Source: Lachancea thermotolerans CBS 6340 (taxonomy: Eukaryota; Ascomycota; Saccharomycetes; Saccharomycetales; Saccharomycetaceae). Taken from it: 64,000 bases of DNA. A program made the translations under genes and the position numbers. Below the pieces are notes generated by a model. The model did not search any database. It had not been told where the DNA came from and was given only the letters and a program-made list of their open reading frames with translations. Every line of letters begins with the position of its first letter. Position 1 is the first letter of the stretch. This document shows, in pieces, positions 31,697 to 42,489 of the stretch. Location of the stretch: the NCBI RefSeq assembly GCF_000142805.1, contig NC_013084.1, positions 248,001 to 312,000 on the forward strand. The letters are read 5' to 3'.

Positions 31697-32563
31697 ATGA
31701 GTTACAACAATCCATATCAAAACGATAACCCGTATACCGAGAACTATGCTATGCAGGACAGTGTAGGACACGCACAGTCCGGAGGGGACTTCGTGACGTT
31801 TATGAATGGCATAAACCAGATCAATGTGGAGTTGGACGATTATGCCAACCTTATCAACCAAATCGATTCGAGCCAAAGAAGACTTTTGACGGAAGTCAAT
31901 GAAGACCAAGAGTTGGCCATGAGACAGCATCTTGACGGCCTCGTTTCGCGTGCGTCTGATTTGCAGTATCAGTTGAGAAACAAGATAAAAAGTGCACAAC
32001 AACAGGGTGCCTCGGACCCCAGCAAACAGGCACAAGCAGAGAACTCGAGGCAGCGGTTCTTGAAGTTGATCCAGGACTACCGGATTACCGAGGCTAATTA
32101 TAAAGAGCAAAATAAAGACCAAGCCAAGAGACAATACCGCATCATTCAGCCCGAGGCGACCGATGACGAAGTTGAAGCGGCCATCAGCGATGTGGGAGGA
32201 CAACAAATCTTTTCGCAGGCCCTCCTGAACGCGAATAGACGTGGGGAGGCCAAGACCGCCTTGGCCGAGGTCCAGGCCAGACACCAGGAGTTGCTGAAGT
32301 TGGAGAAGACCATGGCTGAGCTGACCCAGCTATTTAACGATATGGAGCAGCTTGTTATCGAGCAGCAGGAAAACATTGAAGTAATTGACAAGAACGTTGA
32401 GGACGCCCAGCAAGATGTCGAGCAGGGTGTCGGCCACACCAACAAGGCCGTGAAGAGCGCCAGAAGGGCACGTAAAAACAAGATCAGATGTATCCTTATC
32501 TTGGTCGTGATCGTGATCGTCATTGTTCTCGCCATTGCCCTGCCCCTGGGTTTGAGGAAATGA
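31697..32563 (+). CDS. SSO1: Plasma-membrane syntaxin, Qa-SNARE (SSO1/SSO2 ortholog)
   Basis: 288 residues from ATG 31697 (S. cerevisiae Sso1 290, Sso2 295). It begins MSYNNPYQNDNPY and has an N-terminal Habc bundle (VTFMNGINQINVELDDYANL), a SNARE motif at about 190-250 with the zero-layer Gln in MEQLVIEQQENIEVID, and a C-terminal membrane anchor (ILILVVIVIVIVLAIALPL). It mediates fusion of secretory vesicles with the plasma membrane together with Sec9 and Snc1/2. It stands next to FAS2 like SSO1 (YPL232W); as a single pre-duplication gene it corresponds equally to SSO2 (YMR183C). Confidence 0.95.
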   Translation: MSYNNPYQNDNPYTENYAMQDSVGHAQSGGDFVTFMNGINQINVELDDYANLINQIDSSQRRLLTEVNEDQELAMRQHLDGLVSRASDLQYQLRNKIKSAQQQGASDPSKQAQAENSRQRFLKLIQDYRITEANYKEQNKDQAKRQYRIIQPEATDDEVEAAISDVGGQQIFSQALLNANRRGEAKTALAEVQARHQELLKLEKTMAELTQLFNDMEQLVIEQQENIEVIDKNVEDAQQDVEQGVGHTNKAVKSARRARKNKIRCILILVVIVIVIVLAIALPLGLRK

Positions 32564-33851
32564 GCTAATCCTTATGCAGGGCTTGTCCCGGGAGTGGCTA
32601 ATCTGGGGCATCTAGACTGTCGTGTAGTATATATACAACCTCTGATCAGAACAAAACACTGGAAACTAATTTTAACTTTAGCCCTCGGAACATCCAGCAG
32701 TGGACAACGAGCACGGGGCTTTGCATGCTACTAGCGCTAATGGCAAAGAATGTAACCCTAGTATTTTAGTCCCGACTTGTAATTTATGAATCCTCCGAAA
32801 GAAGGATTCCTACAGTTCAGGGTGGAAAAAGGGTTTTTATTTACCAGTAGAACCAGTTTTCTATGCACCGTGGGGATACAGATCGACAGGTTTAGTCGCA
32901 ACTAAGGTTGTTGATCTCAAATAGAGAAAAGCTAATAAAAACTTTAACTCTGCAGCACATAGAAAGGCTTTTAAAAGTTCCTGGAATACAAGAATTTACA
33001 GTTCGCACCCGGTGTCCCCGGGCCTACCTCTGTAGGTCTCTGGATCACCTCGAGCACTGTAAGTTGCTGAGCATTGCTTGTAGAATAAATGAACGTGAGA
33101 TACTCATTTGGGAGAAAATTCTTCCTTTATATAGCTGCTAAACTATCATGACTGACGGAATTACCGTATCTATTAGGGCAAACATAGCCGCCAACAAGGC
33201 TGCTTCACTGACGCTCAGTATTTTAATATATATTAGAGTTAAGCTGCTATGTTCCTGAGCCCTTGCCTTCTAGGCCACGAACATATGATTGCGCTTGCCG
33301 AAATATCGGCCAGACAACCTAATTAAGCATATCCACCGCTTCTTTTGAATACGCTTCTGAAGGATACAGCTTAGTCTGGAAAGGGGGCTCACTGGCGTTT
33401 TGAGATATCATCTCCGAGAAAAAGAGGAACCAGTGATTGTCGAGCACCCAAGGAGGCTCTCCGGTCACTGGTGTTCATGCACGAGAGGCGATGGCCATAA
33501 CCTCGGATGTCAGCAAGTCAACAGAGGCAAGTCCAGAAAACCGTAACTGGCGCGGAATTCTGCAAATCACAGGATACCGGGCTTCCGCCCTGTCTAGAAC
33601 CTTTTCTGAATGCAGTCCAACATTATCGCTCTTGAGGCTTAAAGGCCGTTAGTTCCCTCAACCGTTAAAGTCACATGATCAGTTTTTCGCTCCCAACGCT
33701 TCTCGTTTTCTATCCAACAAGCCAACAAAACAATTTTTCGGTACTGTATAAAAGAGCGGATACGATCCTGCTACCCAAATGGGGTTGCATTTTGACAATT
33801 GATCAACTGAAGTTTTCGTAAACTGCACCAGCACTTGACGACTTCAGCAAA
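32564..33851. other. Long intergenic region SSO / FAS2
   Basis: About 1.29 kb with no credible coding frame. It holds small hairpins (AATCCT/AGGATT near 32785-32810; two abutting stem-loops at 33008-33036) and, at its right end, the FAS2 promoter. I cannot identify an RNA gene. Confidence 0.45.
33672..33754 (+). promoter_or_regulatory. FAS2 promoter: inositol-type E-box and TATA box
   Basis: TCACATG at 33671-33677 reads CATGTGACTT on the other strand, close to the Ino2/Ino4 element CATGTGAAAT. TATAAAAG lies at 33747-33754, about 98 bases before the ATG. FAS genes are classical Ino2/Ino4 targets in S. cerevisiae; here the element is an 8 of 10 match, so regulation is inferred. Confidence 0.5.
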
Positions 33852-36800
33852 ATGACTATGAAACCTGAAGTTGAGCAGGAATTGGCTCACGTCCTTTTGA
33901 CGGAGCTTTTGGCGTATCAATTCGCCTCACCCGTGAGATGGATTGAGACTCAAGACGTGTTCTTGAAGGACTTCAACACCGAGAGGGTTGTTGAAATTGG
34001 TCCTTCCCCTACCTTGGCTGGTATGGCTCAAAGAACCATCAAGAACAAGTACGAGTCTTACGACGCTGCTCTTTCCCTGCAGAGACAGGTTTTGTGTTAC
34101 TCGAAGGATGCTAAGGAGATCTACTATACCCCTGATCCTGCTGACCTGGCACCAAAGGAGGAGGCTGCGCCCGAGCCAGCCGCCTCTGCTGCTGCCACTC
34201 CAGCTGCCGCCCCAGCTTCTGCCGCCGCCCCAGCCGCCGCCCCAGCCGCTCCAGCTGCTGCCGGGCCTGCTGCCGAGATTCCTGACGAGCCTGTTAACGC
34301 TGCTCTTCTTCTGCACGTTCTCGTTGCTCAGAAGCTTAAGAAAACCCTGGACCAAGTTCCAATGGCTAAGACTATCAAGGATCTGGTTGGCGGTAAATCT
34401 ACCGTTCAGAACGAAATTTTGGGTGACCTTGGCAAGGAATTCGGTACCACCCCCGAGAAGCCTGAGGAGACGCCTTTGGAGGAACTGGCTGAGTCCTTCC
34501 AAGACACTTTCAATGGTCAATTGGGTAAGCAGTCTTCATCTTTGATCTCCAGATTAATGTCCTCTAAGATGCCTGGTGGTTTCACAATCACTTCTGCTAG
34601 AAAGTACTTGCAAACGCGTTGGGGCTTGGGTGCCGGCAGACAGGACTCTGTGCTGTTGATCGCTCTAACCCAAGAGCCAGCCTCTCGTCTTGGCTCTGAA
34701 GCTGACGCTAAGCAGTTCATGGACGCGATTGCCCAGAAGTACGCCTCCGTCAGCGGTGTCGACTTGTCTGTTGCGACTTCCGCTGCTTCCAGTGGCGCTG
34801 CTGCCGGTTCTGGCGGTGCTACTATCGATGCAGCAGCATTCGACGAGCTTAACAAGGACCAGAAAATTCTGGCCCGTCAACAATTGGAGGTTTTGGCTCG
34901 CTACCTGAAGATGGACTTGAGCAGTGGCGAGAAGAAGTTCTTGCAAGAGAAGAACACTACAGAGCAGCTACAAGCTCAACTTGACTTCTTGACTAACGAG
35001 TTGGGTGAGTACTTTGTTCAAGGTATTTCTACTTCTTTCTCTAGAAAGAAGGCTAGAGTGTTCGATTCCTCTTGGAACTGGGCCAAACAGTCTTTGCTTT
35101 CTTTGTACTTTGAGATCATCCACGGTGTCTTGAAGAATGTCGACAGAGAGCTGGTTGCTGAAGCCATCAACATCATGAACAGATCTAACGAAACTTTGAT
35201 CAAGTTCATGGAGTACCACATCTCCCAAACCAAGGTTGACGAGGGTGAGAACTACCAGTTGGCAAAGAGCTTGGGTCAGCAGTTAATTGAGAACTGTAAG
35301 CAAGCTCTTGAGCTCGACCCTGTTTACAAGGACATCACTAAGCCAACTGCCCCACAGACAATCGTTGACAAGAACGGTAACATCAACTACAAAGAAGTTC
35401 CAAGACCATCTGTCCGTAAGTTGTCCCAGTACGTCGAGGAAATGGCTTTGGGTGGCCCATTGACCAAGGTCGAACAGCCTACTCTCCAGGAAGACCTCAC
35501 TCGCGTCTACAAAGCTATCAATGCTCAGGCTGCTGAACACAACATTTCTGACTCTACTAAAATTGAGTTTGAAAAGCTTTACGGAGAGCTGCTCAAGTTC
35601 TTGGAAGCTTCCAACGAGATCGACACCTCTGCTTCATCTAGATACGCAGGTGAGGTTGATGATGCTCTAGACAAAGACTCCACAAAGGAAGTTGCTTCTC
35701 TACCAACCAAATCTGAGATTTCCAACACTGTCTCCTCGACTATTCCAAGAGAAACAGTTCCATTTTTGCACTTGAAGAAGAAGCTTCCAAGCGGCGACTG
35801 GATCTATGACCGTCAACTTTCTTCCCTGTTCTTGAACGGTTTGGAAAGAGCTGCAATCAACGGTGTTACCTTCAAGGACAAATATGTGATGATTACTGGT
35901 GCTGGCCAAGGATCCATTGGTGCTGAAGTTTTGCAGGGCCTGATCCAAGGTGGAGCTAAGGTGATTGTTACCACCTCTCGTTTCTCAAAGAAGGTCACTG
36001 ACTACTACCAGTCAATCTACGCTAAATACGGTGCTAAGGGCTCTACTTTGGTCGTTGTGCCATTTAACCAAGGTTCTAAGCAAGATGTCGAAGCTTTGGT
36101 TAGCTATGTTTACGACGACGAGAAGAATGGTGGTCTAGGCTGGGACTTGGATGCTATCATTCCTTTCGCTGCCATTCCAGAAAACGGTATTGAGCTTGAG
36201 AACATTGACTCGAAATCTGAATTCGCCCACAGAATCATGTTGACTAACATTTTGAGAATGTTGGGTAACGTCAAGAAGCAAAAGTCGGCTCAAGGAATTG
36301 AGACTAGACCAGCTCAAGTCATCCTGCCTCTATCTCCAAACCACGGTACCTTCGGTGGCGACGGTATGTACGCCGAGTCTAAGCTATCTTTGGAGACTCT
36401 ATTCAACAGATGGCACTCAGAGTCGTGGTCCAATCAGTTGACCATTTGCGGTGCCATCATTGGCTGGACAAGAGGTACTGGTTTGATGTCTGCAAACAAC
36501 ATCATTGCAGAGGGTATCGAAAAATTGGGAGTTCGTACCTTTTCTCAAAGAGAAATGGCCTTCAACTTGTTGGGTCTCTTGATCCCTGAGGTTGTTCAAC
36601 TCTGCCAAACTTCTCCAGTCATGGCTGACTTGAATGGAGGATTCCAGTTCTTACCTGATCTGAAGGAGTTCACTGCCAAGTTGCGTCAAGACTTGACTAA
36701 CACTAGCGAGATCAGAAAGGCTGTCTCGATCGAAACTGCCTTGGAACACAAGGCCGTCAACGGGGACAATGCTGATGCTGCGTACGCCAAGGCCGAGGTT

Positions 36801-39524
36801 CAGCCAAGAGCCAACATCCAGTTGAACTTCCCAACCTTGAAGCCATACGAAAGCCTCAAGAAGATTGCGCCAAGCGAGCTTCAGGGTATGTTGGACTTGG
36901 AAAGAGTTATCGTTGTCACTGGTTTCTCTGAAGTCGGTCCTTGGGGTTCTTCGAGAACCAGATGGGAGATGGAAGCTAAAGGAGAGTTCTCACTGGAAGG
37001 TTGCGTCGAAATGGCATGGATCATGGGCCTCATCAAGTACCACAATGGTAACTTGAAGGGTCGCCCTTACACTGGTTGGGTCGACGCCAAGTCCAATGAA
37101 CCTGTTGATGACAAGGACATCAAGGCCAAATACGAGAGCCACATTTTGGACCACGCCGGTATCAGACTGATTGAGCCAGAGTTGTTCAATGGCTACGATC
37201 CAAAGAAGAAGCAGATGATCCAAGAAGTCGTTATCGGCGAGGACTTGGAGCCATTTGAGGCTTCCAAAGAAACAGCCGAACAGTTCAAGCATGAGCACGG
37301 CGACAAGGTTGACATCTTTGAGATCCCAGACAGCGGTGAGTACACTATCAGATTGTTGAAGGGTGCCACTTTGTACATTCCAAAGGCTCTCAGATTTGAC
37401 CGTCTGGTTGCTGGTCAAGTCCCAACTGGCTGGGACGCTAGAACTTATGGTATCCCTGAAGACACCATTTCGCAAGTTGACCCTATCACTTTGTTCGTGC
37501 TGGTCTCTGTGGTTGAGGCATTCATCTCGTCGGGTATCACTGACCCTTACGAAATGTATCAATACGTCCACGTTTCTGAAGTCGGTAACTGTTCTGGTTC
37601 CGGTATGGGTGGTGTTTCTGCTTTGCGCGGTATGTTCAAAGACCGTTACAAGGATATGCCAGTTCAAAACGACATTCTTCAAGAGTCTTTCATCAACACC
37701 ATGTCTGCTTGGGTTAACATGTTGTTGATTTCTTCTTCTGGTCCTATCAAGACCCCTGTTGGTGCTTGTGCCACTGCTGTGGAATCTTTGGACGTTGGTG
37801 TTGAGACAATCTTGTCTGGTAAGGCAAAGATTTGTATTGTTGGTGGTTACGATGACTTCCAGGAGGAAGGCTCTTATGAGTTCGGTAACATGGGTGCTAC
37901 TTCCAACTCCTACGACGAATTCGACCATGGCCGTACTCCTGCTGAAATGTCTAGACCTACAACCACCACCCGTAACGGTTTCATGGAAGCCCAGGGTGCT
38001 GGTATGCAAGTCATCATGAACGCCGACTTGGCTATCAAGATGGGTGTTCCTATCTATGGTATTTTGGCTCTCACCGCTACTGCTACCGACAAGATCGGCA
38101 GATCTGTTCCAGCTCCAGGTAAGGGTATTTTGACTACTGCCAGAGAGCACCAGAGTGACCTCAAGTTCCCATCTCCACTGCTGAACATCAAGTACAGAAA
38201 GCGTCAACTCGACAGCCGTGTCTCCCAGATCAAGCTATGGGTTGAAAACGAATTGGAAATGCTACAGTACGAGACCGAAGAGATTCCTGAGGAAGACCAT
38301 GCTGCTTTCTATGCTGAGCGTACTGAAGAAATTCACCGTGAGGCTGAAAGACAATTGAAGACCGCTCAAAACCAATGGGGTAACGAGTTCTACAAGAACG
38401 ACCCACGTATCGCTCCATTGAGAGGAGCTTTGGCCACTTTCGGTTTGACTATCGACGACTTGGGTGTCGCTTCCTTCCATGGTACTTCCACCAAGGCTAA
38501 CGATAAGAATGAGTCTGCTACCATCAACGAGATGATGAAGCACTTGGGGAGATCCGAGGGTAACCCAGTCTTGGGTGTGTTCCAGAAGTACCTGACCGGT
38601 CACCCTAAGGGTCCAGCCGGTGCTTGGATGTTGAACGGTGGTTTGCAGATCTTGAACTCTGGCGTCGTGCCAGGTAACCGCAACGCCGACAACGTCGACA
38701 AGGTCTTGGAACAGTTCGAGTACATCCTGTACCCTTCGAGAAGCATCAAGACTGACGGTGTCAAGGCTGTCTCGGTCACTTCTTTCGGTTTCGGTCAGAA
38801 AGGTGCCCAGGCTATTGCTGTTCATCCTGACTACTTGTATGCCGCTCTTGACGAGTCTGCTTACCGTGCTTACGCTGCTAAGGTCTCCGCTAGAGAACAG
38901 GCTGCCCACAAGTACTTCCACAACGGTATGATCTACAACTCCTTGTTTGTGGCCAAGGAGCACCCACCTTACGCTGACGAGCTGGAGCAACCCGTTTACT
39001 TGGACCCACTCGCCCGTGTCAGCGCCGACAAGAAGACCGGCGCTTTCGTGTTCGACAAGAAGGCCCTCACTGCCTCCACTACCTATGTCTCGGACGCCAA
39101 CTTGAAGACCTCCGAGGTTGTCAGCAAGCTGGCTAAGCAGGCTGCAGGCGACAACAAGGGCGCTAGCGTTGGTGTCGACGTCGAGTTGATCAAGTCCATC
39201 AACGTCGACAACGACACTTTCATCGAGCGCAACTTCACCGCCGCTGAGGTTGCTTACTGCAAGAGCCAGCCATGCGTCCAGAGCTCCTTCGCGGGCACCT
39301 GGTCTGCCAAGGAAGCCGTGTTCAAGTCTCTGGGTGTCAAGTCTCAGGGCGGCGGAGCCTCTCTGAAGGACATTGAAATCACCCGCAAGGACGGCAGTGC
39401 CCCACAAGTTGAGCTGCACGGCGACGCGGCATCCGCCGCGTCTGCGGCTGGTGTGAAGGGCGTTACTGTGTCCATCTCGCACGACGACTTCCAGTCCGTC
39501 GCTGTGGCCTACTCTCAGAAATAG
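33852..39524 (+). CDS. FAS2: Fatty acid synthase alpha subunit (YPL231W ortholog)
   Basis: 1890 residues from ATG 33852 (S. cerevisiae 1887). Homologs start at [11 protein letters not shown], so the second ATG (33858) may be the true start. Domains in order: N-terminal malonyl/palmitoyl-transferase part; Ala/Pro-rich linker (about 95-140); acyl carrier domain with the phosphopantetheinyl Ser in GGKST (about S183); ketoreductase ([12 protein letters not shown], about 680); ketosynthase with the active Cys in PVGACAT (about C1306); C-terminal phosphopantetheine transferase ([19 protein letters not shown]). It forms the alpha6-beta6 synthase with Fas1. Codon bias is extreme, consistent with abundance. 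Long antisense frames here reflect that bias. Confidence 0.99.
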   Translation: MTMKPEVEQELAHVLLTELLAYQFASPVRWIETQDVFLKDFNTERVVEIGPSPTLAGMAQRTIKNKYESYDAALSLQRQVLCYSKDAKEIYYTPDPADLAPKEEAAPEPAASAAATPAAAPASAAAPAAAPAAPAAAGPAAEIPDEPVNAALLLHVLVAQKLKKTLDQVPMAKTIKDLVGGKSTVQNEILGDLGKEFGTTPEKPEETPLEELAESFQDTFNGQLGKQSSSLISRLMSSKMPGGFTITSARKYLQTRWGLGAGRQDSVLLIALTQEPASRLGSEADAKQFMDAIAQKYASVSGVDLSVATSAASSGAAAGSGGATIDAAAFDELNKDQKILARQQLEVLARYLKMDLSSGEKKFLQEKNTTEQLQAQLDFLTNELGEYFVQGISTSFSRKKARVFDSSWNWAKQSLLSLYFEIIHGVLKNVDRELVAEAINIMNRSNETLIKFMEYHISQTKVDEGENYQLAKSLGQQLIENCKQALELDPVYKDITKPTAPQTIVDKNGNINYKEVPRPSVRKLSQYVEEMALGGPLTKVEQPTLQEDLTRVYKAINAQAAEHNISDSTKIEFEKLYGELLKFLEASNEIDTSASSRYAGEVDDALDKDSTKEVASLPTKSEISNTVSSTIPRETVPFLHLKKKLPSGDWIYDRQLSSLFLNGLERAAINGVTFKDKYVMITGAGQGSIGAEVLQGLIQGGAKVIVTTSRFSKKVTDYYQSIYAKYGAKGSTLVVVPFNQGSKQDVEALVSYVYDDEKNGGLGWDLDAIIPFAAIPENGIELENIDSKSEFAHRIMLTNILRMLGNVKKQKSAQGIETRPAQVILPLSPNHGTFGGDGMYAESKLSLETLFNRWHSESWSNQLTICGAIIGWTRGTGLMSANNIIAEGIEKLGVRTFSQREMAFNLLGLLIPEVVQLCQTSPVMADLNGGFQFLPDLKEFTAKLRQDLTNTSEIRKAVSIETALEHKAVNGDNADAAYAKAEVQPRANIQLNFPTLKPYESLKKIAPSELQGMLDLERVIVVTGFSEVGPWGSSRTRWEMEAKGEFSLEGCVEMAWIMGLIKYHNGNLKGRPYTGWVDAKSNEPVDDKDIKAKYESHILDHAGIRLIEPELFNGYDPKKKQMIQEVVIGEDLEPFEASKETAEQFKHEHGDKVDIFEIPDSGEYTIRLLKGATLYIPKALRFDRLVAGQVPTGWDARTYGIPEDTISQVDPITLFVLVSVVEAFISSGITDPYEMYQYVHVSEVGNCSGSGMGGVSALRGMFKDRYKDMPVQNDILQESFINTMSAWVNMLLISSSGPIKTPVGACATAVESLDVGVETILSGKAKICIVGGYDDFQEEGSYEFGNMGATSNSYDEFDHGRTPAEMSRPTTTTRNGFMEAQGAGMQVIMNADLAIKMGVPIYGILALTATATDKIGRSVPAPGKGILTTAREHQSDLKFPSPLLNIKYRKRQLDSRVSQIKLWVENELEMLQYETEEIPEEDHAAFYAERTEEIHREAERQLKTAQNQWGNEFYKNDPRIAPLRGALATFGLTIDDLGVASFHGTSTKANDKNESATINEMMKHLGRSEGNPVLGVFQKYLTGHPKGPAGAWMLNGGLQILNSGVVPGNRNADNVDKVLEQFEYILYPSRSIKTDGVKAVSVTSFGFGQKGAQAIAVHPDYLYAALDESAYRAYAAKVSAREQAAHKYFHNGMIYNSLFVAKEHPPYADELEQPVYLDPLARVSADKKTGAFVFDKKALTASTTYVSDANLKTSEVVSKLAKQAAGDNKGASVGVDVELIKSINVDNDTFIERNFTAAEVAYCKSQPCVQSSFAGTWSAKEAVFKSLGVKSQGGGASLKDIEITRKDGSAPQVELHGDAASAASAAGVKGVTVSISHDDFQSVAVAYSQK

Positions 39525-39752
39525 AGCGCCAAATTGACATTTCTGTAGCTCACTCCGGCACCTGGTGGCCGTTATAAATAGATAGTATCCTACTGAACGA
39601 TAGAAGTTTATTCATAGCCCGTGATCTTTAAACCAGCTGACGGCGCTGCGTACGTTAGAATTCACTGCATATAGAAGCACGTGATGCTTGCATGGAAGTG
39701 CGTCTTCGAGGCCTGAGATTGCAGAACATGGCTAGAGCGAGCTAATTACAGC

Positions 39753-39977
39753 ATGGAGGCGTCTCAGAACAAGTCCTTGCGATCTCGGCAGCTTAAGGAA
39801 ATGCCTAGAAACAGGATTCTGCGGCGGCAGGAGACACCACCCTCCCCGAAAACCGGCCAGAGTGGTACTAAAATAGAGAATGCGAAGCCTCTGGAAAACA
39901 TCCTAGTCACTAGCTCCTGGAGCAGCGTCGCCGCAGGCGACTTGGGCCGACAAGCCCGCTGCGAGTTTGTCACCTAA
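39753..39977 (+). CDS. Small hypothetical ORF (74 residues), doubtful
   Basis: An ATG-started frame of 74 codons, basic at the N-terminus (RSRQLKEMPRNRILRRQ) and Ser/Pro/Thr-rich after it. I recognise no family and no homolog in the syntenic S. cerevisiae intervals. It overlaps an antisense frame of similar length, so chance is a serious alternative. Confidence 0.2.
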   Translation: MEASQNKSLRSRQLKEMPRNRILRRQETPPSPKTGQSGTKIENAKPLENILVTSSWSSVAAGDLGRQARCEFVT

Positions 39978-39998
39978 CGATTCTCGAATTCTTGAGAC

Positions 39999-40011
39999 CA
40001 CGTGTTACCCG
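39999..40011. promoter_or_regulatory. Adjacent Cbf1-type and Reb1-type sites
   Basis: CACGTG (39999-40004) is followed immediately by TTACCCG (40005-40011), about 190 bases upstream of the YPL229W-like start. Both are cores of general regulatory factors in yeast. The pairing is seen; function is inferred. Confidence 0.45.
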
Positions 40012-40202
40012 AACTTCCAACAAATTACACTATAACATCACATCGAACGAGAGCCTCGACGCCAAGGGATGGGATGCTAAGGGAATATTCATCTCGATAA
40101 CAAGCTCTGTCAACAGCATACCATTCTTCCCGAACAGAAGTTTTCTAAAGACGCTTGAAAAGCGAACAATACACTTGAACTGCCAGATATAACATACGGG
40201 AC

Positions 40203-40628
40203 ATGCCCTTCCTCACCCCTCCACTTTCCATGGCTGGGCTCAACCAAATTGCCGCTCCCCACAACTTCGTGCTGGAGACGCCGAACTCGCAGGTCGGGCA
40301 GCCCATGCACATGGTCAACGGGTTCGAGAGCCCGGAGATGTCGCTGAAGACCAAGAACAACATTTGCAAGTCCTTCGAGGACGACCTCTTTTTCTGCCCC
40401 CGCGGGCTGCTGTCGTCGCAGGAGCTCTCCACGTGCCAGCAGATGGACTTGCTTCTGCTCGACCAGATGCGCGACATCTCTGGGCTACACGCCGCGCAGG
40501 TGACGGACGTTGAGGCGCCCGACCACGCACACTCGCAGCCGAAGTTCAACCCCTACACCTCGCAGAGCTTCAGCCCCGCGCCCCCTCCACTTGAATCTAG
40601 GCCCCACCTGCGCGAGTCCACGCTTTAG
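40203..40628 (+). CDS. Conserved protein of unknown function (YPL229W/YMR181C type)
   Basis: 141 residues from ATG 40203, beginning MPFLTPPLSM. It looks mostly disordered, with Ser/Pro-rich ends and short conserved-looking patches NNICKSFEDDLFFCPRGLLS, QQMDLLLLDQM and FNPYTSQSFSP. It precedes CET1 in the same orientation as YPL229W precedes CET1 in S. cerevisiae; YMR181C is the sister gene. Function is unknown. Local GC is high. I rely chiefly on gene order for the family call. Confidence 0.72.
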   Translation: MPFLTPPLSMAGLNQIAAPHNFVLETPNSQVGQPMHMVNGFESPEMSLKTKNNICKSFEDDLFFCPRGLLSSQELSTCQQMDLLLLDQMRDISGLHAAQVTDVEAPDHAHSQPKFNPYTSQSFSPAPPPLESRPHLRESTL

Positions 40629-40944
40629 ATGCACTGCGCAGAGACCTTATCTGTTTAAACATTGCGCATTTTCAGGATATATAGGAGTTTACGGTAACTG
40701 ATGGGAAAGAAGTACTACTCGAGCCGGCGTATGGCGGAGTTGTGTTATATGAGTTAATGAGTTAACGGTCACGGAGTTAGTGAATTGTAAGATAAAGTCA
40801 TTAAATTTGAGTCAAGAAAGTGAGTTAGAAAGCGAGTCAAACGTAGATATCATGTGAGACGAAGAAATCACATAAAATTGTTGTTCTCAGCTGGCGAGCC
40901 TACGCCCAGTCGAAGGGTAGAGTTGTGCCGCGTGAGTTGTTCCT
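40629..40944. other. CET1 upstream region with GAGTTA/GAGTCA repeats
   Basis: About 316 bases. GAGTTA occurs at 40751, 40759, 40774 and 40822, and GAGTCA at 40809 and 40834, all on the plus strand within 90 bases, giving an irregular repeat. GAGTCA is the complement of the Gcn4 core TGACTC. No gene was seen. Confidence 0.5.
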
Positions 40945-42384
40945 ATGAGCAGTTCAAAGCCCAATTTTAGTCGGGGATTGTCTTTGGAAGACCTGGTTAA
41001 CCATGACGAGCGTTCTGATGCGAAAGCTGGGCAGAAATCGAATCCTCTGCCACCCGCGGAAGTCAAACATCGGATGAGCGTGGATGGGTTGGGCAGCGAG
41101 CAGAACGGCAGCGCAAGCTCTTCACGGGTGCCCAGAGAACAGAGAGGACCGAGGAGAAACGCGGACGGCGACGAGGAGACGGATACAGACGAGGAGGTCG
41201 GAGGGCCCGGGGACATCGTGTTCGAGACTGGGGACTTCAAGTTTGACTATGAGAAGCAGGAGGGAGCCGGCAAAAACAGGGATGCGCGTGCCGGGAGAGA
41301 GGACACATCGTCTTCGTCTCCCTCCTCCAAGGCTAAAGGAGGGCAGGACGTCAAGGACATCTTTCAGGAGAGGGCGTCCTCGCAGTCCAAGAGAAACGCT
41401 ATCAAGAAGGACCTGAACGTGCTGAGCGAAATCGCAGCTACGGCCAAGCCCACCAGGTACAACACGGCTCCTATCTGGGCGCAGAAGTGGAAACCTACGG
41501 TGAAGGCACTGCAGAGCATCGACACCAAGGACCTCAATATTGACGCCTCTTTTACCAACATCATTCCAGATGACGATCTCACCAAGTCGGTACAGGACTG
41601 GGTGTACGCAACCCTCGTATCCATTCCACCGGACCAGAGGCAATACGTTGAGATGGAGATGAAGTTCGGCATAATTGTCGAAGGAAGCGACTCAAACAGA
41701 GTTAGCCCGCCCGTTTCCTCGCAGACGGTCTACACCGACATGGACGCCCACTTGACGCCCGACGTCGATGAGAGAGTGTTCACAGAGATCAACAGGTACG
41801 TCAAAGGTATCTCTGAGTTAAGCGAATACACCGGCAAGTTCAATATCATAGAATCGCATACCAAGGATCTCTTGTACCGTGTGGGCATGTCTACGCAGAG
41901 GCCCCGGTTTTTAAGAATGAGCAGGGATGTCAAAACTGGACGTGTCGGGGAATTCATCGAAAAAAGGCATGTCAGCCAACTACTGCTGTTTTCACCAAAG
42001 GATAGTTATGACGTCAAGATATCGATCAACTTGGAATTGCCAGTGCCGGACAACGACCCTCCTGAAAAGTATAAGGACAATACTCCGGTGAACACAAGAA
42101 CAAAACAGCGTATCAGCTACATCCACAACGACTCGTGCACCAGAATGGACATCACAAAAGTCGCAAACCACAACCAAGGTGTGAAACAAAGGCACACCGA
42201 AAGCACTCACGAGATTGAATTAGAAGTCAACACTGCAGCGTTACTGACCGCGTTTGAGCACATAGGGAACAATAGCAAAGAGTATGCTTCAATTCTGAGG
42301 ACATTCCTTAACAACGGCACCATCATAAGGAGAAAACTCACGTCTCTGTCTTATGAGATTTTCGAAGGCCAAAAAAAGGTCTGA
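40945..42384 (+). CDS. CET1: mRNA 5'-triphosphatase, capping enzyme beta subunit (YPL228W ortholog)
   Basis: 479 residues from ATG 40945 (S. cerevisiae 549; the N-terminal region is shorter). The first about 170 residues are charged and disordered. IWAQKW at 177-182 is the guanylyltransferase (Ceg1)-binding peptide. The tunnel-fold catalytic domain follows, with metal-binding glutamates in VEMEMKFG (E236, E238) and HEIELEVN (E423, E425, E427). It removes the gamma phosphate from nascent mRNA before capping. As the single pre-duplication gene it also stands for CTL1 (YMR180C). Confidence 0.96.
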   Translation: MSSSKPNFSRGLSLEDLVNHDERSDAKAGQKSNPLPPAEVKHRMSVDGLGSEQNGSASSSRVPREQRGPRRNADGDEETDTDEEVGGPGDIVFETGDFKFDYEKQEGAGKNRDARAGREDTSSSSPSSKAKGGQDVKDIFQERASSQSKRNAIKKDLNVLSEIAATAKPTRYNTAPIWAQKWKPTVKALQSIDTKDLNIDASFTNIIPDDDLTKSVQDWVYATLVSIPPDQRQYVEMEMKFGIIVEGSDSNRVSPPVSSQTVYTDMDAHLTPDVDERVFTEINRYVKGISELSEYTGKFNIIESHTKDLLYRVGMSTQRPRFLRMSRDVKTGRVGEFIEKRHVSQLLLFSPKDSYDVKISINLELPVPDNDPPEKYKDNTPVNTRTKQRISYIHNDSCTRMDITKVANHNQGVKQRHTESTHEIELEVNTAALLTAFEHIGNNSKEYASILRTFLNNGTIIRRKLTSLSYEIFEGQKKV

Positions 42385-42489
42385 AAAATGCAGCTATAAT
42401 TGTTAGTTTTTGCATATTGTCTATTATATGTACTATACATCGTTTTTAGCCGGAGAAACGCGAATAATGAGCCAAAACTTGGCATGAGT

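Larger units (their letters stand above)
39525..40202. other. Intergenic region FAS2 / YPL229W-like gene
   Basis: About 680 bases. It contains a small ORF of doubtful status (39753-39977), CACGTG boxes at 39678-39683 and 39999-40004, and a Reb1-like TTACCCG at 40005-40011 touching the second box. In S. cerevisiae a zinc-finger gene (USV1 or RGM1) lies here; no such coding sequence is present. Confidence 0.5.

Noticed and set aside
32780-32815. Possible CDEIII-like centromere motif (CCTCCGAAAGAAGGA)
   Set aside because: The essential TTCCGAA core is not matched, and there is no AT-rich CDEII or CDEI at the proper distance.
36990-39482. Two antisense frames of about 405 codons each inside FAS2
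   Set aside because: They are mirror frames produced by the strong codon bias of FAS2, have no recognisable domain and are rich in Ser/Val/Leu as expected for antisense of such codons.
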